The translations under genes were made by a program, and so were the position numbers. Source: Rachicladosporium sp. CCFEE 5018 (Eukaryota; Ascomycota; Dothideomycetes; Cladosporiales; Cladosporiaceae). Taken from it: a stretch of DNA of 64,000 nucleotides. A model generated the notes under the pieces. That model ran no database searches and was not told the DNA's origin. It worked only from the letters and a program-made list of their open reading frames with translations. The DNA lies in contig KZ111156.1 of NCBI GenBank assembly GCA_002077045.2, positions 5,670 through 69,669 on the forward strand, given 5' to 3'. Shown here piece by piece: positions 10,460-21,950 of this stretch. Numbering within the stretch: the stretch's first letter is position 1; each line of letters begins with the position of its first letter.

Positions 10460-11128
10460 TCAGTCCATAGCCTCGACATGCGTTGTAGGCTTGGTCTCGG
10501 CCCCGTGGACGATCGAGTGCGAATCGGCGATGTCCATTGTATAGATTGCGGGCTGCAGTAGATGGGTCAGCGAAAACCGTGAAATAGGCAAGACGGGAAG
10601 ACCGACCTCCTCCACAACATCCTCAATCAGCACCTCCTCGATCTCCGCCACGAGCCTCTTGGGCGGATTAGGCTTCTTGAAGGCGACGGTCAAGCGCTGC
10701 TCCCCAGGCTGGATCCACCCGACCTCCCTAATCGATAACGGCGGCAATGCCGGCTCCTGAAGTCTCGCTGCCGATGCCTCCAGCACATCAAGATACTCAT
10801 TTAGCCTCTTCCCCGACATATCCACAAACCTCCCATCTCTCTTCCACCCTTGAATCAACTGAGACTGATCCTCAACCGGCATTGCCCACTCCCTCGCAAC
10901 AGCAATGACGGCACGGAGCTTCTTGACCTGGCGAGAGGCGGCGTGATCGGTGATAGCATTGCGGATGAACTCCGGAAGGAAGTCGTCGGCGTTGATGTTC
11001 TTGTACTCGATGTTGTCGGTCATTGTGATTGTATTCGTTGAGTCTGCGGTGTAGGCGGAGTGGCAGACGTTGCTGAAGAGCTCGCCCATGGTGAGATTGT
11101 CGTCAGTCATTTGGGTGGTATTCGACAT
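10460..11128 (-). CDS. Small hypothetical protein, 222 aa, paralog pair member
   Basis: Not recognised. Translation probably starts at ATG 11128 (MSNTTQMTDDN), because the similarity to the neighbouring gene begins just after it; an open frame extends upstream. It reads as one exon. A central predicted helix includes VKKLRAVIAVAREWAMP. The second half has PSIREVGW-like and PPKRLVAEIEEVLIED segments that suggest a small alpha/beta fold. The gene has the same orientation as all others in the first 11 kb. It is probably the inner member of an old tandem duplication with the gene at 9150-10014. No function can be assigned. Confidence 0.55.
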   Translation of the reverse strand: MSNTTQMTDDNLTMGELFSNVCHSAYTADSTNTITMTDNIEYKNINADDFLPEFIRNAITDHAASRQVKKLRAVIAVAREWAMPVEDQSQLIQGWKRDGRFVDMSGKRLNEYLDVLEASAARLQEPALPPLSIREVGWIQPGEQRLTVAFKKPNPPKRLVAEIEEVLIEDVVEEVGLPVLPISRFSLTHLLQPAIYTMDIADSHSIVHGAETKPTTHVEAMD

Positions 11129-12258
11129 GTTGGGTTGTTGGGAACGTTTGCTGAGTAGTCTTGGTGAGAATCTGCTGTTGTAAGAGATAGAGAGGATCAG
11201 TGCGGAAGGAACCCTCATAGATACGGCAGTCAAACGCAGCGATTTTCCGAGACACCGGTCGTGATTAGAGAGTATGCGGGGACATCAAACGGAGGGCGGC
11301 TGGAGCAGCCTGTGATGATACGGCAGGACTTGTACTCATGTCACTGTCCAGCATTGATATTGATGGCAAGGTCTTCGCTCCTGTTTTGCACGGCCAGCAA
11401 AGTATCATAAGTCCAAGTATTTGATTTTATCACACATCTGCGTATAGACGTTGACAAGTCGAATCCCGACAGCCTGGTTCTCCGTCAGCAGCCCCCATGG
11501 CAGGTGGCACAAATCCACCAGCAAGGTAGCGGTGTCGTACAACATGCATGCATAACATAAGTCCGAGCGAGGTGATTCCATTCAGGTGTCATCCTCGCAA
11601 GTGTCAAGATAGTCTGTCAGTACAGCTTCCTATATGCGAGTTGCTGTTCGATGTGGAAGACCAGCAGAGAACCGCGGTCTACGATAGCCATCTCGCCCGG
11701 AGAAGCTCCAAGAGGCATTGTAGGCAGAGAGCTCGTGGGGATCGGAGGCGATTCGTGAGCCTTTGCGTCGGTGACTCCAGCTGGCGAAGCTCCATCAGCT
11801 ATGCTAGGAAGGTTATGGGTGGATTGAGCTTCTTCTACTGCATGCCCCAGAGGCGGAGAGTGGGCGAGGTCGAAGAGAGGCTAAACCCGAATCTAGGGAG
11901 GTGATCGATGGCAGACACTGTTGAATGCAAACACTGGAGGGATGCCAGAAACAGTTCCGCGGTGGATCGCGTTTCCATCTGCTGCACGGGGAGACGGGTT
12001 CATTTGCAGCATATCTTTCGGCACGCAGGAGTGCATAGCGTAGACCGATGTCTGCGGCGGCTGAAGAGCGTCGACCAGACAATCGGTGCAGCTCCAAGGA
12101 GGTGAGTACCGCGCCGCATTCAACATCTTCGAGGTACTAGTAGGTTGTGAGACATTCTCAATGTTGTGCAGCAAGTGGCTAAGCCCTGAAGAACCTCGCC
12201 GCGATAGCTACACCACAATCATTGCTCGAAGCCATACGACCCAAGCAACCTCATCAAC
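11129..12258. other. Intergenic gap, 1.1 kb
   Basis: A plus-strand open frame of 118 codons lies here, but its sequence looks random, it shows no family motif, and no splice signals extend it. The stretch separates the subtelomeric orphan set from the accessory region. Confidence 0.55.
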
Positions 12259-13611
12259 TCAATACCCCGACACATCATTCCAGTACAGCGTCTCATGCTG
12301 CACCTCCGGCCCCGTCTGCTCCAACGCCCATCCAAAGGTCAATTTAATATACTGCATCAAGTGACTCGCAAGCTTGACATGCCCAAAATCCGTCGGATGA
12401 TACTGCGGGCCGATATCATTATGCTCAAGAATGCCTGTCGTGTTGAAGTAGTGAACGAAGCCTTGTCTTCCATACTGATTCAAGCCTCCACCATTAAAGT
12501 GCTTCACCGCTGTCTGAATCTCGTCCAGAAAGCCAGCACCTTGCGCCCAGGTATTCCCGACTCGACCGAAGCCTGACCAGAGGGAGAGCACAACAATCTG
12601 TGTGTGTGGCCATCTTGCATGGATCTCATTGATGAGCTGGATGTAAGATGTCGTAAATTCAGCAGACGTGACATTATTCGCGGTATTGTTGTCATTCGTC
12701 CCGATGTTGATGATTGTGATGTCCGCCGCTGGATGGGCACGGAAGTCCCAGTCGGGCGGGTCTGATTGGATATGTCAGTCAATCCTCACCTACAGCATCG
12801 CAAACACTCACCATCACCGTAGATCTGAATCGCACGATCCGACGTATCAGACACCTTCAACCACTGGTAAGTCTGACCACGCAAGTTCCCGTAGCACTTC
12901 GAATCATGCAGGCAGATCCCAGGATACGCAGTGATGCTGAACTCGACATTACCCATACCATACATCAGACCCCAAGCGTAGCTACTAATACCTTCCAGCG
13001 TTGCATACTGTCCAGCTGACAACGAATCACCAATCAGCTCCATCGTCCGGGTGTATTCAGGAATCCTGACAAGCTTGCCAACAACATGAACTCCAGCAAT
13101 CTGCACACCATACGCCCAGTTGGTGACTCGGATCTCGAGTGTCTGAGTCGCCCCACCTGAAGACGTAAGATTGTAGCCGTCAGACTCAGCAGTCACCAGC
13201 AGGTTGGTCGAATTCGCAGTCACATTCGTAAGTTGCCAGTCCTGGCCATCAAGACGGTAGGCAATCAGCACGCCCGGTGATGTATACTGACCAAAGCTGA
13301 CGGCGACCTGTTCAGCTTGAAAGCCAAACTTCAACCCTGGAGCTGACCTGGGATTGCCGTTAAAACCTGCATACATTCATCAGACCCCATACTAACCACC
13401 AAGAAATGTACTTGCTATCCCAACGGCCTTTGTAGGACAGCTCATGAGCGTTGGGTGCGTATGTACGCCAGGTCGAGTCATGTTTCGGAATTAAAGCGAC
13501 GGTCGTGTTCGGATAGTTGGTCTCGCGGATTTGCTGGTTCTGGTAGATCGTAGCAGAGGTGAGAGATAAGTAGAGCGCGCTTATGACAGCGGAAGGCAAT
13601 CTCATCTTCAT
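12259..13611 (-). CDS. Secreted CE2-type SGNH/GDSL acetylesterase
   Basis: Three exons (13611-13397, 13347-12812, 12761-12259) encode 417 residues; introns are 49 and 50 bp. A signal peptide is clear (MKMRLPSAVISALYLSLTSA). An N-terminal jelly-roll-like domain follows (about residues 30-170, GRWDSKYISWWSAPGLKFGF across the first junction). The SGNH hydrolase domain has GDSL nucleophile motif ELIGDSLSAG (Ser about residue 180), the Asn block INIGTNDNN, and the C-terminal His block HPTDFGH. This order is that of carbohydrate esterase family 2 (endoglucanase-E-like SGNH), which deacetylates hemicellulose or other sugars. Many Asn-X-Ser/Thr sites fit secretion. The substrate is inferred. The GH11 xylanase 16 kb away could act on the same polymer. 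Confidence 0.9.
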
Positions 13612-14373
13612 GTCGAGGAAGAGTAACGATGTGAAGAGATATAGAAATGCATACTTCTCGTCTTTAGCAGATACTCAAACTTATACCTCCGGTCTGCCCG
13701 TAGCACTCGCAGTTTCTCCGTCGGGAAGGCAATGAACGTCATACTTGTACACTCTGGGCCCATCACGGTGCCTGTCGTTCTTCGTGCAAGCGATGTCTTC
13801 TCGCACCAAAGCCTGCAAGCCCTCCAATAAGCATAGACTCGCTCGCAGCATTCATTGGCGCGCTGCTAGCATGGTCAAGATCACCGCGAGGGGAAAGCTT
13901 TGGGTATGCAGGATGAGGGATGAAAGCTTGTTATTCACGAAAGATGAGACAGTAGTTGAAGACTCTCGGAGAAGCAAGCTCCGGTCCCGAAGGAGCCTAA
14001 AATCTGAGGCGCGAAGCTGCTACGACGAGACAACACGCGAAACGATTGAGGGTCCTTTTCCAGTATCGGATCATGTTATAATTGTACACCGAGCTTCGTT
14101 GATATGGCCGCAGGTACCGGGGTGCTCTCGTCTGAGATCTTTCACGGATACGGTTTGAGCTCGTCTACTTCCTTGAGCGCGACAGAAACGGCACAGTACA
14201 CTCGACGATCCGTACACGCTACGGTCAGTCACTCCGCAATCGCCAGACACGTGCCGGTGATGTAGGTATGGGAAGGCTATGGCCGCGGATCGTAGCAGCC
14301 CTTCCGTTCATCGATGGCATCTTGCGCACTGGAGGCTAGACGTTCAGCAATGCAATAATACTAGATTGCCATC
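13612..14373. other. Intergenic gap, 762 bp
   Basis: Lies between the divergently placed 5' end of the esterase and the 3' end of the permease. No supported gene was seen. Confidence 0.6.
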
Positions 14374-16051
14374 TCACCTCCCCACCACCCTCTTCTCAAC
14401 CCACCGCAGCGGCGGGAACGCAATCAGGGCAAACAGGCATCCAAACCACATCCCGACATCCGCCCCACCACACGCCAGTGCGAGAGGCCCGACATACCAC
14501 ACCTGATACATCCCCAATATCGCCCCCATCCAGCCCAGCAAGAACGCCGTCAACGCTGCAATCCCAACCGGCATCTTGCTCTTGTCATCCCACGCCGTCC
14601 AGTCCAGCTCTCCTTGAAAGATCAAATGCTCCTCAATCACGATACAGATCATCGTCATCAGCCAGTAGCCCATCAATGCGAGGAAGTTCGTGAATATCAC
14701 AAACAGCTGATTCCGCCCCGCAACACCACAGATCAGCTGGATGATACACAAGACGACCACCCACACCCAGCGTGGCAAGATCTGCCCCCATCTTCCCATA
14801 ATCTGGCATCCGATCGCAGCGCTGTACGTTCCAGGCACGCAATTCGCAATCCCGCCTAGTGCGATGATCACAGCACAGAACTTGCCAAACCCACCGAGAG
14901 GAGCGTAGCCGGCGGTGATCAATGCCCCCGACGAGATCGCATACGCATCAGACCAGGCTGGCAACGCAGCAATCCCACAGCCGAGACCAATCCCGATCAG
15001 ATTAACAAACCAGAATGACAGGCACAGCCCGCCGAGCGTCAGCAAGAAGATCTTCCAGCGAGGCGTACTAGCCGGATAGTAGACGTAGAAGTCTGATGCA
15101 GCAGCCCCCCAACTGTTCGGTACGTACAGCTGCAACGATAGGAAGGACAGTCGGCTTGCTGCCAGCGCGGCGCCTGTCACACTCGACTCAAGGGAAGCGT
15201 TGAAGTTCGGACCAGCAGAACCAATCAGGATGAACAGCACGATGAGCTGAGGAAGCCATGCGAATCTGCGGCTACTGTCAGCTTTGTACTGATCGATCAG
15301 CGTTGAGTCCTCAAACCTCTCGTAAATATGGAAGAACTTGAGGCCGACTGATGCGATCAAGCATTCCATGAGCGCGACGATGATCACACCGACTGCAATA
15401 GTCATGCTACCTCCGCTGACAGCTGACAGAACTTGCCCGCCGATAATGCAGTCGATCGTGCCTGTCATGTTATCAGCCTTTGTCCGCTCAAGGTGCCCCA
15501 ACATGGCTCACCATAGCCGACCATCAAGATGATGTTGAGCAGCGTGGTCAGCTTTGAGGGGTAGTAGCCGAAGAAGTAGCGTAGGACGACCTGACTGACT
15601 GTAAGCTCAGCTTGCCCTCACAGGAACGACATCTCCATCTCAATCAGTACTGACGCACCATCGTCCTATTCCCACTCAACGCACCCCAGGTACTCATATA
15701 TGCAGTCGACATCGCACCCAAGAAGATGCCCACGACCGCACACATCGCTGAATCTCGAAACCCTAGACTGAACACAAGCGGACCTAGCAGACCGACTGCA
15801 AGATTGTTGATGGTGAGGTTCGCACTAAACCACAGCAGCAACATCTGCAGAATCGCCATCGCAGAGGGCGCTTGTCGCTCATCATCAGGCACTCGAGCCA
15901 TTCCTCTGGCTTCAAAGCCCGCGAGGCTCTCAATCCGGGTGTTCCATCGTCGTAGTAATCCTGGATGGACGTCTGCTTCCTTTGACGGCGACTGCGCTGA
16001 TGTGGAAGGCGCTGGGGACGACGATGCGAAAACGCCCTTTTCGTTGTCCAT
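14374..16051 (-). CDS. Purine-cytosine permease (NCS1, Fcy type)
   Basis: Three exons (16051-15659, 15590-15512, 15461-14374) encode 519 residues. Introns are 68 bp (phase 0, after SGNRTM) and 50 bp (phase 1). The family sequence NLTINNLAVGLLGP, RTMVVLRYFFGYYPSK and GTIDCIIGGQVLSAVSGG is characteristic of fungal Fcy2/FcyB-type nucleobase-cation symporters. About twelve hydrophobic segments follow, with a charged N-terminal tail of about 90 residues. These plasma-membrane proteins import cytosine, adenine, guanine, hypoxanthine or vitamin B6; which one is not visible here. The start is the first ATG in frame (MDNEKGVF), since codons upstream in the open frame are not ATG. Intact in this reading. 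Confidence 0.93.
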
Positions 16052-16673
16052 CGTGCATGCGGTCAACGAGTGTGTGCGGTGATACTTTGCAGACCGGGAG
16101 AGACCAGATGGTGTCGGAGATCAAGGTGCAGAAGTCAAGATAATCAAGACCGGTGTGCTGCACTCCCCGCAGCGAGCCAGATTGATCGATCTGCTCGGGC
16201 CCGACGCCGCATACGCACACCTTGCATAGTGCGGTGCTATAGCTCATCCATGTGGCGCATAAGCTAAGGCAAGCTAAGACCCTAGCGTCTGATGCAGGCG
16301 ATCAACACACTGCCGGCAATCCCAAACACATCCCCGGGACGCTAATCATTGACTTTATGCATGTTGGTGATGCGCGGGAAGTATTAGACACCGTGCGATG
16401 AGAAAGGCTCTGCGTATCTGGATTGCTACTCTTACGAGCTTAGATGACTCCAGATGATCTTTAGCCGCTGTAACAGAATCGAAATCACCTCAAGAGTGAC
16501 ATGCCACTAGTCAACAGAATGCATGTGCTGCACGATGTGCGGATGCTTTCCAGTCAGTCACAGGGGTTCCATAAGCATCGACATTCGTACACTCAACTCA
16601 CGCTCGCGTCTGTAGAACACTGCTGCTACTCAACTCCTCCCAACATGGCAACACCTTCGAAGGCACTGCACAA
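16052..16673. other. Intergenic gap, 622 bp
   Basis: Contains the permease 5' flank and the 3' flank of the rhodopsin-domain gene. No supported gene was seen. Confidence 0.6.
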
Positions 16674-18055
16674 TCACTCTCGGGTTGTTGTATGTTGCTG
16701 TACACCAACCGTCTTGATGATCGCATTGGCTGGCATTATCGCATAATCGTCCAGCATGACAGGCACAGGCGTACCAAGCGAAACGTGCGTGCTTCGTCGT
16801 GACCAATCATCCACATCCTTGCCGTGATGCACAACACTGGTCAGATCTTCCTCGCTCTCGGAAAGCACTCGTCTTGTGGGCGCGCTGGGATGCATCTGGT
16901 ATGAATTGAACTGAGTGTTGCTGGAGTGAGCTCGTGTGTCGGTACTGCCCGGTAGGATCTTTCGCAAGAGTGGCCAGCAGGCAGGTACGTTGACCACATA
17001 GACTGCAGTGCCAAACTCTCCGACATACCACTTGAGAAATTCTACACTGTCGGGATGAGCAAAGTTGTAATATCGATTCAAGATTGCTGCGAGGATCTAG
17101 TCTCGCCATTAGCGCCGCGTAGTAACGAGGAACACTCCCGCGTAGTAATCAGGAACACTCCTACCCACATTGAAGACTCCCAAACCGAGAACGCAAAGCA
17201 GCAGTACCTTCCGCCTCATCGGAAGCTGTAGCCCTGGGATGATCCGGAATGGTATTGTAAGCAGCATCAGATCGGCAGAGATATTCCATGGAGTTGCGAA
17301 GATCAGGTGATGGTAGTATGTTGCACACTGATCTGTGGCTTGTCAATTTGCAGTCGCTGAAGACTTTGGGATGCTGCCTTGGCGTCCACACTAACCTTGC
17401 TGCACTGGCAAAGCCCAGTAACCCTCGAATGGTCGACACCATGTCGTGGTGAACAGTATGATGATCAACACATATGCCACACCACAGAATACCGCGACCA
17501 GTTTCACAAGCTTATGCAGCGCTGGCAGGCCGTTGCTGGATTGGATCAGCCTGCGAACATATAACAATCATGCGCACAACCCACGTCAGTCGATAGAACA
17601 TTAGACAGAGTGTGATCTTTACCGTCCATAAGATGGTGAGTGTGAGATACTCAAGAACCATCGTCATCTTACTGCCATAGATGGTCTGACGTCGCTCAGT
17701 AGGTCCAAGATTCCGAGCGACGTCCGGTGTTGACAGATAGACATAGTTGGATCCATTCTTCGCGACCTCGAGTATTGTCCAGGAATTGGCGGTCAACAAC
17801 AGCTAGTGTGCGTGAGTGATGTCAAAATGGTGCAGCCATTCAATACTGACCAGCACGAAGAGCATGAGATACTCTTCAATCCACAGTCGTTTCAGCGACC
17901 CTTCGACAATGCGGCGTGATTCGCTGGGCTGTCAGTCAGCTGAAGACGCCAACATGTACAGACATGCCTGCATACATGCGAGCAAATACGAGGACGACGG
18001 CAATACCGTACATCACCCAGGTTTGGATCGTCAAGTCTCGAAGGAAGTCGGCCAT
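16674..18055 (-). CDS. Integral membrane protein, fungal rhodopsin domain
   Basis: Six exons (18055-17976, 17923-17851, 17802-17585, 17535-17396, 17332-17169, 17096-16674) give 365 residues with all phases consistent. The model recovers the family signature: ARIESRRIVEGSLKRL, then IYGSKMTMVLEYLTLTILW, then FYRLTNGLPALHKLVKLVAV, then CATYYHHLIFATPWNISADL, and NVPACWPLLRKI near the end of the membrane domain. This matches the fungal-specific rhodopsin_dom family of PTH11-like seven-helix proteins. The C-terminal tail of about 90 residues is hydrophilic and Ser/Thr-rich. Members are thought to act in surface sensing, but no ligand or partner can be named. No CFEM domain is present. The last intron contains a 23-bp tandem duplication. 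Confidence 0.88.
17116..17161 (-). repeat. 23-bp tandem duplication inside an intron
   Basis: Two adjacent copies of a 23-bp unit (plus strand CGCGTAGTAACGAGGAACAC...) begin at 17116 and 17139 and differ at two bases. They fill most of the 72-bp fifth intron of the rhodopsin-domain gene, longer than its other introns. Confidence 0.9.
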
Positions 18056-19061
18056 CCTTTCGCGGAGATGAGTTGCGCTTCACGCTGCGATCCTAAGAAT
18101 CGACGGTGTTAAGGACGTCGGGCAGGGCGTATCTCATCATCGCGATGCCTCTCAGGGCACAAGTTCTGTCGACCTGATTCATCCACATGTTCACCTGTGC
18201 CGTGTGGCGTGTTAAAGATCTGGAGTTCGCTTCTTTCAACGCTGCCCCAAAACCAATGACGATCGCTCGCGATCAGCCTGGGTCCCCGATCGCGGTGGAA
18301 AGACATGTCTAAACATCAAGTCTGCAGTAATTGCCAAAGCTTTGAGTCGCGCCGGTCATGTCCAGTGTCACTTCTGCAATGCGCAGGAACAGGAGTCTAG
18401 AGCTCTGTAGATCCCTGCGATGAATGCATCCGAGTGCATTGACCGTCATGCAACATCGCGAGCCAAAACGTTGCAGTCCAGGCTGTCGGGTAGCAGTCAC
18501 AGAGAGCAGTGTGATGCTTGATGGTGCTGCGTCCATGGGCTCGAAGCCTCTCATGAAATCCTTGGAGGCCATCTCATCCCGTCCCTCATACCGACCAACA
18601 TCTGCAGCACAGTGTTATTGCTGAGCAGGACCAGCCTCGGCGCTACATCTCAACGATAGGCTTCGAGGACAATGCAAGATGCAAGCCACCGGAAAGACAA
18701 TCAAATCCCGCGTGCCGAATGTGGAGTCCGTCCAACCTAAATTCGCCCGGGGGGAGCACGGGGCAATACCGCCACGCTGCGCTATACAACCTTTGCGTGC
18801 TTAAGTCTACCTCCACGGCTTGGAACATACAATATGCTTCCTTCACTGGAGCTGGACAATCCTGATACTGCTGCGCATTTCCCCAATTCTGTTAGATCGT
18901 TGGAGTACCGAAACTCTCTCAATCTACGCAGCGCGGGTGCGCAGTGCCTCGATTCTGTTAGATCGGTGGAGCATACAAAGCTTGCTTAGTCTCTCTGTCT
19001 ACGCTTATGCCACGAATCGAGTGCTGCAAGGCACCCTTGATGGACTGAATATCGTCACAAC
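18056..19061. other. Intergenic region, 1.0 kb, divergent promoter
   Basis: Separates the 5' ends of the rhodopsin-domain gene and the GMC oxidoreductase, so it holds both promoters. The only structure found is an imperfect duplication near the oxidoreductase start. No gene is supported. Confidence 0.6.
18886..19004 (+). repeat. Imperfect 66-bp direct duplication in promoter
   Basis: ATTCTGTTAGATCG followed by KTGGAG occurs at 18886 and again at 18952. Each copy is followed by a CTCTCTNNTCTACGC-like segment (18915-18930 and about 18991-19004). The second copy ends some 60 bp before the oxidoreductase ATG, so it probably lies in the core promoter or 5' leader. Confidence 0.75.
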
Positions 19062-20918
19062 ATGGGGGACATCGGCAGCAATTCTCAGATTGACAGCTTT
19101 GACTATGTTGTCGTCGGAGGTGGCACTGCTGGCTTGGTGGTAGCCGCAAGGCTCAGCGAGGATCCCTCCATCTCAGTGCTCGTTCTTGAAACAGGGCCGT
19201 CGTCACTTGATAACCCTGCAATCAATGTACCTGGGCGGTACGGCGAAGGCATCGGTACTGATATCGACTGGCAGTACGAAACTGTACCACAAGCTGGCCT
19301 AAATAATCGTACTCTGCAATGGCCGCGAGGGAGAGTGCTTGGTGGTACGAGTGCGCTGAACTTCATGGCGTGGACACGACCAAGCAGGGAGGATCTAGAT
19401 GCGTGGGAGGAACTCGGCAATGAAGGTTGGGGATGGGGCGATCTGCTGTGAGTAGCTTTGTGTTGGAGATCTCGACGCGATCAACTCACTGCATGTAGAC
19501 CGTTATACCAACGGAGTGAGACATTCACACCGCCGAGCGACAGTGACAGCGCCCAGCATCAATTACAAACAGACGCCGCAGCACTTGGAACACACGGACC
19601 AGTCCCGATCAGCTACCTCAAAGAGTACTCGCCATCGCACCAGCACTGGCACGAGACGTTGCACAATCTTGGTGTAAAGACGAACGACCAACACATGTCA
19701 GGCTCCAACATCGGCGTGTGGACGAACATTGTTGCAGTCGATCCAGCCACTATGAGACGCTCGTACTCGACGACTGCGTACTATCTTCCAATTGCACAGC
19801 GGCCGAATTTGAAAGTGATCACTGGCGCAGCTGTGCGTGAGGTCATCCTTGAGCAGCAATCCGGAGCGTGGGTGGCGACTGGCGTTCGCTACGAAGCTGA
19901 GGGTCATATGTGTCGGGTGACAGCAACCTCCGAGGTTATCATTTCCGGAGGCACTGTAGCCTCACCGCAGCTACTGGAGCTTTCAGGCATAGGCAATCCT
20001 GCAATCTTGAAAGCGGCGGGCATCCCAGTTAAAGTGGCTAATGTGAACGTCGGAGAGAACGTGCAGGATCACATGATGACTGCGAGTATTTACGAGGTCG
20101 ATCCATCGACTGCCACACCGGACGATCTGCGGACAGATGCACGATTAGCTGCTGCGGCAGACGATCAGTACTTGGCATCTCAAACTGGCCCACGCACGAT
20201 ACTGCCGGGCTCTTTCTGCTACTTGCCTTTGGCCCAGTTCCTCCCTGCGCAAGAGCTGGCTGCAATAGCTGATCGGGCGGTAAAAGACTTTCCTCAAGCA
20301 CCTCTCAACGCCATTCGAACACGTCGTCTCACTGACAGGCAGCATCTCGGAGGCGTCGAGTACATCTTCGATCTTGGCAACTGGAGTCCATTCGTCAAGG
20401 CAGTACCAGGCAAGAAGTATGCGACTCTGCTGCAGATCTTCCAGTACCCCTTCTCGCACGGCAGCATCCACGTGGATGCGAAAGATCCTACCGGGGCGCC
20501 TAAGATAGATCCGAAGTACTGCGAAGGCGTGCATGGTGCGCTGGACCTCAAGCTCCAGCAATTGTGTACCGAACATATTGGTCAGCGCATCGTGAGTACT
20601 GCGCCGTTGAAGGACTTGATTTTCAAGCGTGTCTCACCAACCGAGGAGGAATCGAGCGGCCAGGCATTGCAAGACTGGCTCGTCAACAACATGATCATCG
20701 ACTGGCATCCTGTTGGATCTTGCAGCATGGGCGGCCGTCTAGGAGCGGAAGGCGGGGTGGTTGACAGTCGACTGCGGGTGTACGGTGTGAAGGGTCTCCG
20801 TGTTGTCGATGCAAGTATAATGCCTTTGCAGATCAGCTCGCATCCGCAGGCGACGATCTACGCGATTGCGGAGAAGGCCAGCCAGATGATTCTCGAGGAT
20901 CGGAAGGCTGCATTGTAG
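19062..20918 (+). CDS. GMC oxidoreductase (FAD-dependent, AA3 family)
   Basis: Two exons (19062-19447 and 19499-20918; 51-bp intron, phase 2) encode 601 residues. The N-terminal dinucleotide-binding motif is YVVVGGGTAGLVVAARL, followed by the family blocks WPRGRVLGGTSALN and IISGGTVASPQLLELSGIG. The C-terminal catalytic His lies in IIDWHPVGSCSMGG, with the second active-site His in ISSHPQATIYAIAEKAS. These place it in the glucose-methanol-choline oxidoreductases, which oxidise an alcohol and pass electrons to oxygen or another acceptor. No convincing signal peptide is seen (MGDIGSNSQIDSF), so it is probably intracellular. The substrate cannot be told from sequence; aryl alcohol or choline are alternatives. 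Confidence 0.93.
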
Positions 20919-20991
20919 TAGTAGCGAGTGTTCTGTTCGTGATGTTTGACCCAGCGGCCACTTCCCGCGGTCAAGACTGATTGGTCGTGCT

Positions 20992-21345
20992 TCAGTCATA
21001 GACGAAATCGGGAGATTCGCCATCTTGCGTCACTGCCGCAACCTGTAGCATGTCAGTCATGAATCGATGGTGTCGAGTTCATTTCCATCATACGCCGGGA
21101 ATTGCTTCGATATCTCGCTTCTGCGCGACGGACAATTTTGGAAGATACCAAAGTATCCGGCCGACTTTAGCAGTCTTTGATGTATAATTTGCTATCGGGC
21201 CCTCAGTCCCCGTTATGCGGCGTATGCTGTCTTCGATGTTTCGGACCGCCTCTGGTGACGAGCCTGCAGTCGTCTCGGTAAAGACAAGCCACTGTTCGGT
21301 GCTGCAATTTGCGACGTCAGGTGTGGGTTCTCCAGGTGCCGCCAT
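20992..21345 (-). CDS. Stand-alone subtilase propeptide-like protein (copy a)
   Basis: Two exons (21345-21094 and 21042-20992; 51-bp intron, phase 0, GTATGA donor, CTACAG acceptor) encode 100 residues. The core is EQWLVFTETTAGSSPEAVRN, then DSIRRITGTEGPIANYT, then ILWYLPKLSVAQKRDIEAIP. After the intron it reads GVAAVTQDGESPDFVYD with the last exon. The pattern matches an inhibitor-I9/subtilase propeptide fold and the first two exons of the S8 gene at 23100-24670, including the same intron position. No signal peptide is visible. Known stand-alone I9 proteins (yeast Pbi2, Pleurotus IA-1) inhibit subtilisin-like proteinases, which is the likely activity here by inference. Confidence 0.7.
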
Positions 21346-21520
21346 GATGTAGTCGAGTAGAAAGACCTCGGAGAAGGTGTTGTGCGGCCGATTGCTGGGT
21401 ACAGGTCATTGGCTTGACACGCAGTTGTGTGATTTCGTCATCGTGCAGCCGGAGGGCAGAGCACCGCCTAGAACACCATCCGACCCAATCCTCATCAGCT
21501 TTCACTTCGTCAATGCAATC

Positions 21521-21950
21521 ATGTACAACCACCTGCCTGGCTGTTCCAACTACACCACAGCGACAGAATATGTCGATGATAACGGCAAACCATGGAACTG
21601 GCTCATCACACCCGACAAGACCTCCGCCACATCCCCGGACTTGATCGTCGTGATCGAAAACAGTATTAGACGTATCACCGGCATCGAGGGACCCATCTAT
21701 AACTACACCTCCAGTGCTCTCGACGTGGGACTGATGTTGTGGTCGATTCCAGGTTTATCCATTACGCAGAAGGAGGAAGTCGAGCGAATCCCTGGGGTAT
21801 GTTGACGTCCGGTGCGGTGCTGTCCGACATAGACTGAGAAGTAACCAGGTCAGGAGGGTGCAACGGGACGGCATCGGCTGGGAGTACGATTGTGAGTGCG
21901 ACTGTCCTGAGTCTGATGCAGGAGGGCACCGTTCGGGAGTACGAATGTGA
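21521..21950 (+). CDS. Stand-alone subtilase propeptide-like protein (copy b)
   Basis: Two exons (21521-21796 and 21849-21950; 52-bp intron, phase 0, GTATGT donor, AACCAG acceptor) encode about 125 residues. The core IENSIRRITGIEGPIYNYTS and MLWSIPGLSITQKEEVERIP aligns by eye with copy a, and exon 2 opens with VRRVQRDGIGWEYD. Copy a stops right after the equivalent YD, but here that codon is TGT, so the frame runs on for 19 more residues, several of them Cys. This extension lies in a 20-bp direct repeat. The start is the first ATG before the domain (MYNHLPGC). No signal peptide is visible. It is divergently arranged to copy a, 175 bp apart. Confidence 0.65.

Noticed and set aside
11548..11904. 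Plus-strand frame of 118 codons in the 1.1-kb gap
   Set aside because: It has an ATG but no recognisable protein pattern, no neighbour relation and no splice support; chance is enough to explain it.
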